64,000 nucleotides of DNA, taken from contig BSWB01000003.1 in the NCBI GenBank assembly GCA_033239125.1, positions 36,781,001-36,845,000 of the forward strand, in the 5' to 3' direction. The notes below the pieces were generated by a model. That model did no database searches, was not told the DNA's origin, and saw only the letters and a program-made list of their open reading frames with translations. The DNA comes from Fagopyrum homotropicum. Its lineage: Eukaryota > Streptophyta > Magnoliopsida > Caryophyllales > Polygonaceae. The position numbers and the translations under genes were made by a program. Shown here one piece after another: positions 57,651-64,000 of the stretch. Each line of letters opens with the position of its first letter. Positions within the stretch are counted from its first letter, which is position 1.

Positions 57651-58000
57651 AATCTAAAAAAAATCAAAGTTACATGATCTCCCTCCCATTCGCCTACTTT
57701 GGATGAGATCAAGAAGCAGATGCCCAAATCCTAGGATACGAATTACGATCCACGCCAACACTACTATATCGGTGTCCAAAAGTCTTTCGAGCTGAAAATT
57801 TCTCGTTTCACTCTAATTAATCTGGAAAATTATTTTCTAATTTTATAAGTTTTAAGCTTTTTCATATTTTATCTTTTTTTTTTGTTTCAATAATTTAGAT
57901 TATATATTTCTGGAGTTCAATTTGTTACCTTCTTTTCTATATTAGATTAGAATAAACTTTCTTTCTTATTAAGCTTTCACCCTAGTTAACTAATATAAAT

Positions 58001-58682
58001 CACTAGTACAAAGAACCCCTATACCTCGCTTATTTTGGAGCGGTTTATAAGAACCGTGATCAAGGTTATTTTCGGACCACGGTTATATGTAAAAGCGTGG
58101 ACAATTAATTTTTTTTTTTTTTTTAAATTTAGACCCCGGTTATATTAAATAACCGGGCTATAATATTGATTTTATTTGCTCAGACCACGGTTATCTTAAA
58201 GAACCGAGGTGGAACAGTATTCTCGGACCCCGGTTATATAATAACCGTGGTATAAAAAAAACCTAGCCTAACATTCAGATTGGTCGATCGATCGACCTAA
58301 TTTCTCATCAGGTACCCCAGGATTATATAATAACCGTGGTATAATGTTTGATGAGCTTACACAAGATTTTTGCACCACGGTTCTTTAAAGAACCGTGGTA
58401 TTTTTTTAAAAAAAAAATTTAGAACTGGGACCACGGTTATTTAACCGTGGTCCGACGTGTTTTTTTTTAAAAAAAAAGTTAAAACTAGGACCACGGTTAT
58501 TTTAAATAGCTTTGGTCTGACGTATTTTTTTTAAAAAAAATTGAAAACCGTGGTCCGAAATTTTGTTACCACGGTGACAATTAGCGAGGTCCGAGTACAT
58601 TTACCTCGCTTCCGTTAACCACGCTTTGAAAACCGGGATCTCATGTACAAACCGGGGTCTACGATCCCTCTTTGTACTAGTG
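58001..58682. mobile_element. Non-autonomous CACTA (En/Spm-type) element, complete
   Basis: It begins CACTAGTACAAAGAACCCC and ends with the complement of CACTAGTACAAAGAGGGATC, flanked by the 3-bp duplication AAT (57998-58000, 58683-58685). The interior is packed with ACCACGGTTAT/ATAACCGTGGT motifs in both orientations, the subterminal arrays bound by CACTA transposases. At 682 bp with no ORF it depends on a partner element. An empty-site sequence ATAAATAGTGATTT near 58769-58782, in a duplicated flank, confirms the insertion point. Confidence 0.95.
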
Positions 58683-58839
58683 AATAGTGATTTACTTGGC
58701 CTCCTTTTCTATTTTAGGTTAGAATAAATTAACTTTCATATAAAGCCAGCCTCCTGAAACCCTAGTTAAGTAATATAAATAGTGATTTCTACTTGTACTC
58801 GTTACTTTGGAATTAATTGATATTCAACAGTATTGCCAA

Positions 58840-60085
58840 TCTCGACAAGTTATCCAAGTCGTATAATGAAGTTTTTCATTTGTGTTGAATCTCTGGAATT
58901 CATCCATTCCTTTGACCGCAGAATTATAGTTGTTTGTTGATGATGGCTAAAACGAGTACCTCAAATCTTGTAGATAAATATATAAGATCCAATTCTAGTA
59001 TAAAGGTTCGGACTAAACACAAGGAGATTTACGTAATGATTAATTGAAAAACCTAAAATAAAAAGTAGAAATAGAGGATAAGGATTGAGTCGACCAAGCA
59101 ACGGAGTCGAATCGATCAAGAAAAAAAATTATATATAATATAGAGATAAAATTATACACAATAGAAAAAACCGAACACACACAATCTAGTTGACCGGTTA
59201 AGGTTAAGGGGATCGACTCAGTAGCAACGGGGGGTGATATCGGTTTTATCTGATCAACATAAAACATGAAACTTAACAACGATATATGTGCTTAATAAAG
59301 GTATTATAAAACTTGAACCACAACGTCAATTGTATAATAGAATCTTAATATATAATCAATCATTTCCAAAGTCATATATAGTCATGTTATAAAGCAAACA
59401 ATCCTACGTAGCTCTCACATCTTGTAGGAAAATTGTGGTATGAATTCATGCAAATCTCGCATCTTGCAAACAACACCATGAAGAACAAATGGACATGAGG
59501 ATCATCTACGCAAATTTCGCATCTTGTGTTGGATATTCACCGGGCTACCATAGCCTATGAATTAAGGGATGCAACTTATTGACATACGTAATCATAAACA
59601 TTATAGATCATCGAGCAATGTCATGCTCTTCAAACCCTAGACAATGTTAGCAAGCAAGAACTTACAAAATTCTTCTTTTCATTAAACTGTGAAATCACGT
59701 GGTGGTCGAGTCGATCGGTGAATGGGATCCAATCGACCAAAGGTGGTAGTTTAACGAGTGTGAAGGTTTCTGAATTTGGATTCTAATGTAAAAACTAGAT
59801 ATTTAAACTATTGTTTGGATGTCCTTATTTATATTTAATTAATTTTAATTGTTAACCTCAAGTCTCACAAATACTTACAAGACCCGTTGTAGTACAAAGG
59901 TCATGATCAAACATAAGGAAGACGATGCCTCACTTTGACAAATAAATTAATAAACCAAAAGACAAAAATAAAGTAAACAAAATATATATATAATAAGGAT
60001 CACGGAAGAAAATCAAAAACCAAAATTAGAAACCCTAGATCATCCGACCTAGGTCAGGTCGATTGAGGGAAGACACAATTAATTC
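58840..60085 (-). mobile_element. Antisense LTR-like fragments with GTCGA motifs
   Basis: Two related pieces, near 58960-59070 and 59875-59990, share TAGTA(T/C)AAAGGT, a GATCAAACA-like segment, CAAGG(A/G)AG and AAACC(T/A)AAA-type sequence, recalling the R/U5 end of the Athila LTRs. Between and beside them, motifs such as GAGTCGACCAAG, GGGATCGACTC, GAGTCGATCGG and AATCGACCAAAG recur. No termini or target duplications were found. It may be one or two decayed Athila-like LTRs. Confidence 0.35.
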
Positions 60086-60117
60086 ACCAAAGGATAACAA
60101 CGATGCAACCATAGATG

Positions 60118-61025
60118 AATGATATCACGTTTTCATGATATATTTTTAGATGTGTTTTGAGTGATTTTACCTTTCTTTTGCATGGTATTGGGAATCACAT
60201 CTTAGGTAAAGCTGTAAATGTCAAAAGAATGTCTACTCCCCTTGTCTTGTGTCTTTATAGGTGTTTTGACCTCAAATGGAGCTTAAACGAAGACATTCAA
60301 TCTCCCTACCATTTTGCGGAGTAACCATCATCTCACCATCAACCTCACGGAGCAAAGGAAGGAAGAAAAGCAAGCTCGGTCAATTACATGAAGCTAGAGG
60401 ATCCAAAGAAACCCCAAGGATGGAGCCTCGAGTGATGCCTCACTCGAGCAAAAAGGAAGGGTTTCACTTGAGCAAGGAAGCATTTGGAGTGAAGTGTCAA
60501 CTAAGCGCGAGTTTACGTCATCAATCGAGCAAAGAAGACATAAATACCCGAGCAAGGATGACACCTCACTCGACCAAAGAAGAGAAAGTTGCAAGAAAAG
60601 TTCAACGTTGCTAGTGTGGAACCTCAAGTGACCTTTCACGAGCAAAGAGTACATGTCCACTCGAGCAAAGAAGCCAAAGTTCCAGAATATCAACGTCTCT
60701 AGAGTTTACAACATCAATTGAGAAAGGAAGAGACAAAAACTCAAGAGACGAAGACATGACACACGAGCAAGGAAGACAAGACTAAGTCGGTGAAACCACT
60801 CGATGCTTAGAGTAACCCACTCGACCAAGGAAGACATGCCACTCGAGGTATCCCAACATCGAGTGAAGTGCAACTTGCATAACTAACTCTTGCAACTTGA
60901 TCCACTTATGTCAAAGGGGACCACAATTTCTAGGCTTATGTAAGGGGAATTTGGCTTATTGTAAATATACCAGTTCACATAGATCTCTCTCGTATACTCT
61001 CTTAGTTAGTACTTGGTTGTAGAAA
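60118..61025 (+). mobile_element. Athila-like LTR fragment with CTCGAG motif array
   Basis: The start (TGATATCACGTTTTCATGATATATTTTTAG, given here as two parts: TGATATCACG and TTTTCATGATATAT) and the later TATAGGTG..TTTGACCTC..GGAGCTT landmarks parallel the U3 of the Athila-B LTR near 21128-21300. About ten (C/A)CTCGAGCAA(A/G)GAAG-like motifs follow at 60340-60860, then GGCTTATTGTAAATATACC, a possible TATA region. The 112-codon frame at 60276-60614 follows from the repeats and is not called as a gene. No primer site or 3' terminus was found. Confidence 0.45.
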
Positions 61026-61033
61026 CAACAATT

Positions 61034-61223
61034 TGGAGTTTGAATTAGCCGAATTTGGATTAAATCAAAGGAACAAGCATTGGTGTTCTTCATTCTTATT
61101 CTTGCTAGATCTTATTTCCAACTTATTTTGGAGTTTGAATTAGCCGAATTTGGATTAAATCAAAGGAACAAGCATTGGTGTTCTTCATTCTTATTCTTGC
61201 TAGATCTTATTTCCAACTTATTT
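61034..61223. repeat. Exact 95-bp tandem duplication
   Basis: Two adjacent 95-bp units, each with GGAGTTTGAATTAGCCGAAT and TCTTATTTCCAACTTATTTT, appear identical in my reading. The lack of divergence suggests a very recent duplication or an assembly artefact. Confidence 0.95.
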
Positions 61224-61334
61224 TGCTCATAACTTTGGATTGATAAGTCCAAGTACGTAAATTCTTCCTACATTCCTTACTTCTTGTCTACTTTACAACC
61301 ATGTCACTTGTTTCTACTGTTACCATGCCACCTT

Positions 61335-61680
61335 TTCGATGAGATCCCGGCTATTTTGTACATGGGAACCCGGTTAAGGAAGCGTGGTTAACGGGAGCGA
61401 GGTCCGAGCGTTTGCACCCCGGTAAATATCACCGAGTTAATATTTTCGGACCCTAATTTTTTAATAACTGGGGCAAAAGTCGGACCCCGGTTATTATAAA
61501 AAAACCGGGATCATTTTCGGACCCCGGTTTTTTTATAAATAACCGGGTCCGACTTTTATTTAAAAAAAATAGAGATGTTGGGCCACGGTTATTTTAAATA
61601 ACCGTGGTCCCAATTCTAAATTATTTTAAAAAAAACACCACGTTTCTTTAAAGAACCGTGGTTGCATGATATTGCTGCAG
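61335..61680. mobile_element. CACTA-related subterminal fragment
   Basis: GATGAGATCCCGG, TTGTACATG, AGCGTGGTTAACGGGAGCGAGGT (in two parts: AGCGTGGTTAACGG and GAGCGAGGT) and many ACCCCGGTTAT/CCACGGTTAT motifs match, in opposite orientation, one end of the CACTA element at 58001-58682. The CACTA terminus itself is missing, so this is a truncated or different subfamily member. Confidence 0.7.
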
Positions 61681-61713
61681 TTTTAAATCACAATACTATT
61701 AAGCATAATCTCC

Positions 61714-61935
61714 CAGTTCAAATCTTCTGTTCCCATTACTATCTCATCTCCTGCCCCATGTTTCTTATTGGACCACGTGGCAACAGATTTTCTTTAAAAA
61801 AATTGTAATTCAATGGGTTGGTTTTTGGGTTTGGCTTAGTGGGTTTTATGTATTTAATATTTAATATTTTTTGGTCCAATAAGAAGTACGGGACAGGAGA
61901 TGAGACACTAATGGGGACAGAAGATTTGGACTGAT
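61714..61935. mobile_element. Mutator-type MITE (222 bp)
   Basis: Terminal inverted repeats of about 62 bp begin CAGT(T/C)CAAATCTTCTGT and end CTTATTGGACC. The element is flanked by a perfect 9-bp duplication ATAATCTCC (61705-61713 and 61936-61944), the hallmark of Mutator-like insertion. The loop is AT-rich with no ORF. Confidence 0.9.
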
Positions 61936-62043
61936 AATCTCCTGATAACTCAATTTTAATTACTTAAAACTTTCACATGTGGTACTGCTTCAAGGTACTC
62001 CAAAGTTCTCTTCATGACAATTCAATAATGACAAATCTAACTA

Positions 62044-62451
62044 TCAAAAAAACAAAATGCAGATATTCCAAACCCTTATGCGTAAAGCTTTGACCAAAAG
62101 GGGTCTATCCTTGAGAATTTCCTTGAAAAGCTTCTGAGCCTTACTAACCTGACCCGTTATCTCGTAACAAAGAACCCTCAAGAGGTGCCACTCCATGAAC
62201 CCAATTGTCTGCTTGATTCCAGTAACAACACCCTTCTTCCTCCAATCCAACGACGAAGTCGCATCACAAGACTTAACTGCCTTGTGCTCCATGAGCATGT
62301 GCTTCTTATGCATCGGCTTCTTGACCTTAGACAAGTACATAGCCCTGAACTCCTCATTGCTCTTACCAACAAACCTCTTAAGCCCCACAGTGTGACCCCT
62401 GAACTCCTCATTGCTCATATTAGCAAACCTGTTAATCCAATGCAATTCCAA
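62044..62451 (-). pseudogene. Chimeric ORF: papain-like protease fragment fused to TPR fragment
   Basis: The 135-codon frame has two unrelated halves. Residues about 7-82 match the end of the I29 prodomain and the mature N-terminus of plant papain-like proteases (RFANMSNEEFR, RAMYLSKVKKP, SSLDWRKKGVVTGIK), stopping just before the expected catalytic Cys region. A 54-bp tandem duplication repeats the SNEEFR part. After Lys-Gln the frame changes to FMEWHLLRVLCYEITGQ and SKAQKLFKEILKDRPLL, a TPR unit resembling SLOW GREEN 1-type chloroplast proteins (that sub-assignment is tentative). The fusion is open but lacks the protease active site. Neighbouring GDH sequence on the same strand suggests capture by a transposon. 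Confidence 0.75.
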
Positions 62452-62721
62452 TACCAGGTCATATACGTATGTTATATCTCAAAATCTGAACATGTAGTTG
62501 ATTCCAAGTTTTGTTAGTGCCAAGAAAAAAGTTGTATAAACTCCTGCACATATCCAACTCTCTTATACTAAAGCATAATCAAACTCTAGAATTGAACTCC
62601 TCTGTGTAAAAATCACGGCCAAATAGATTGCCAATAGACTACCAAGTACTATGAAAGAGAATTGTCAAAAGGACTTATGATCCAAAAGCATTGCGGCATA
62701 TCTATATTCCAACATGTAGTT

Positions 62722-63131
62722 ACTCCTCAATAATGAGTTTAGCATTGATAGCTTGGGCATTCTCCCTGAAATAGATATCATATTTTGACAAGGAAGCAAT
62801 AACTTTATTTTTAAATTTACTATATGTTGTTGATGAATATAATGATTAATTAAACAAAGTCATCTTGTGAAAGAGAACCTGTTGATAACTCCTCCAAGAG
62901 CTGTTGGGAGGAGAATGTCAGTCTTTTGTCAATATGGAGTCTGGCTCTATCAGTTCTGAGTTGTTGAAACCTTTGAGTACACGAGTTTTCTTCACGTGTT
63001 CCAGAAGGCTAGGAATGTCAAGGCCTTGGCTGTTTTTTTATGGCTCCAGTTATATCACTTACAACAACAATTTTCCCTCGTTCATGGATAAGCTGTGCAG
63101 CCCAGGCACCCACATTGCCGAATCCCTTGAA
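62722..63131 (-). pseudogene. Glutamate dehydrogenase (NAD-dependent) gene fragment
   Basis: Minus-strand codons give GFGNVGAWAAQLIHERG and VVVSDITGAI, the Rossmann NAD-binding core of plant GDH, then after a one-base insertion in an A-run GLDIPSLLEHV and EPDSILTKD, and after a short deletion ILLPTALGGVINR. A 113-nt intron (62878-62766, GT-AG) with phase preserved leads to ENAQAINAKLIIEE and a stop. Only the middle of the enzyme is present. The retained intron means that it derives from genomic DNA and not from mRNA. It is non-functional. Confidence 0.85.
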
Positions 63132-64000
63132 GAGAAAAGAAATGTTTGTCACTTGTGGTGTTGTAAATTGCATAATGTTCAACACAAGCAAGTTCTATAT
63201 GTAAATTTTCATATAGAATGAAAAAAGAATATTGGTTCCTCTTCCAGGTAACTGAAACAAAAACAATGTAACCTCAGGTCCTCCCTGAGTAGAAACGAGA
63301 TGGAACAAGAGACTTACTTGTGAAAAATACAAGGCTTCAAAGAAACCCTATTCGACGCCTGAATCCAAATGAATCAACAACAAGCAGAAGCTACTATCCA
63401 AATGAATCAACAACTCCAAATAAATCAGCAATAAACAACAACGCCTGAATCCCTAGTTGAATAAAAAACGGCCAAATGAATCAGCAATAAACAACAACTT
63501 CAAAGAAAGCCTATATGAATGCATAAACCTTTTCAGATTCTATTTCAGATAGTTAAAATTTTGAGATTATGCAAACTAGCTTGAAGAATTCTACCTATCC
63601 TTTTATTAAAAACACTAAATGGTGTATATGTAGAAAATTGTGATTTGTCAGAAGATTATGCTTAGAGCATTCGATAATAACCATATCTCACTAACGATAG
63701 TATATTAGTGTGGTGGACAAAAGGTCAAAGATAGATGTGCAAGTGGTATTAGCTATAATGGTGTATATTGGAGATCCCAACCATAGTGAACCCGTCCTCA
63801 TTTGCCATATCTGTGAGCAAAGGCGCTGTTTTGAGACGACTCTAGAAAGTACTCAAATACTATCACATTAAGATTCCATCTTGAATAAGAAAGCATAAGT
63901 GACGGAATCAGAATAGGTCAGCATAATCACTTTTTAGGTAGAAGCTACTGTCATAAAACATAGAGGCTATAAGTGTATGATGTCATTTCTAATTGATTTC
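63132..64000. other. Intergenic, no gene recognised
   Basis: AT-rich sequence. Short repeats such as CCAAATGAATCA and CAGCAATAAACAACAAC recur two to three times at 63365-63500. No coding character or RNA gene was recognised. Confidence 0.4.

Noticed and set aside
60276..60614. 112-codon plus-strand ORF as a gene
   Set aside because: Its content comes from repeated CTCGAGCAAAGAAG-type motifs in an LTR-like region; no domain or splice structure supports a protein.

Overview
The window is nuclear DNA of a flowering plant, most likely a eudicot. The evidence is spliced genes with GT-AG introns, a ferroportin and an R3H-SUZ protein of plant type, Athila-class Ty3 retrotransposons primed by tRNA-Asp, and hAT, PIF/Harbinger, Mutator and CACTA DNA transposons. 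I cannot name the species. Only two genes look intact: an R3H/SUZ RNA-binding protein (5904-8887, +, 4 exons, 363 aa) and a ferroportin/IREG iron exporter (54993-57369, +, 8 exons, 524 aa). Nearly everything else is transposon sequence in various stages of decay.

Layout. 1-5600: an antisense Athila-like LTR piece, a fold-back style repeat array, a GC-rich repeat tract, and a frameshifted hAT transposase with its 3' end. 5600-9050: the R3H gene. 9050-14650: hAT end fragments, short duplications and an antisense Ty1-copia remnant. 14650-39260: a PIF/Harbinger transposase (minus strand) split at 15481/39098 by a 23.6 kb insertion, 'Athila-A' (minus strand, TSD TATCA). Athila-A has itself received two insertions: a 2.6 kb chromovirus-like solo LTR in its 3' LTR (15740-18331), and a younger 8.1 kb element, 'Athila-B' (21128-29204, plus strand, TSD ACGTC), inside its env-position ORF. 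Athila-B has lost pol and has a rearranged gag, but its 522-codon env-position ORF is open and its 1770-bp LTRs differ at only about 14 sites by eye.

39260-57600: an eroded ferroportin tandem array. A 3'-UTR relic (42568-42638), a promoter plus exon-1 copy (51050-52095) and the intact gene (54440-57600) are separated by a Micron-like element, two head-to-tail 4.1 kb FAR1-carrying elements (M1, M2) flanked by (TA)n, a chromovirus LTR fragment and duplicated PIF-associated sequence. 57900-64000: a complete small CACTA element with a recognisable empty site, LTR pieces, a 95-bp tandem duplication, a Mutator-type MITE with a perfect 9-bp TSD, and a cluster of same-strand gene fragments (glutamate dehydrogenase, papain-like protease, TPR protein) that looks like transposon gene capture.

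The most unusual signal is that several related Athila-like LTRs carry arrays of a short palindrome-like motif at corresponding U3 positions, but the motif differs between families: CCACGGCCGTGG in Athila-A and B, an AATCG/CGATT type at 50-160, and a CTCGAG type at 60340-60860. In Athila-A one such block also lies inside the pol reading frame.
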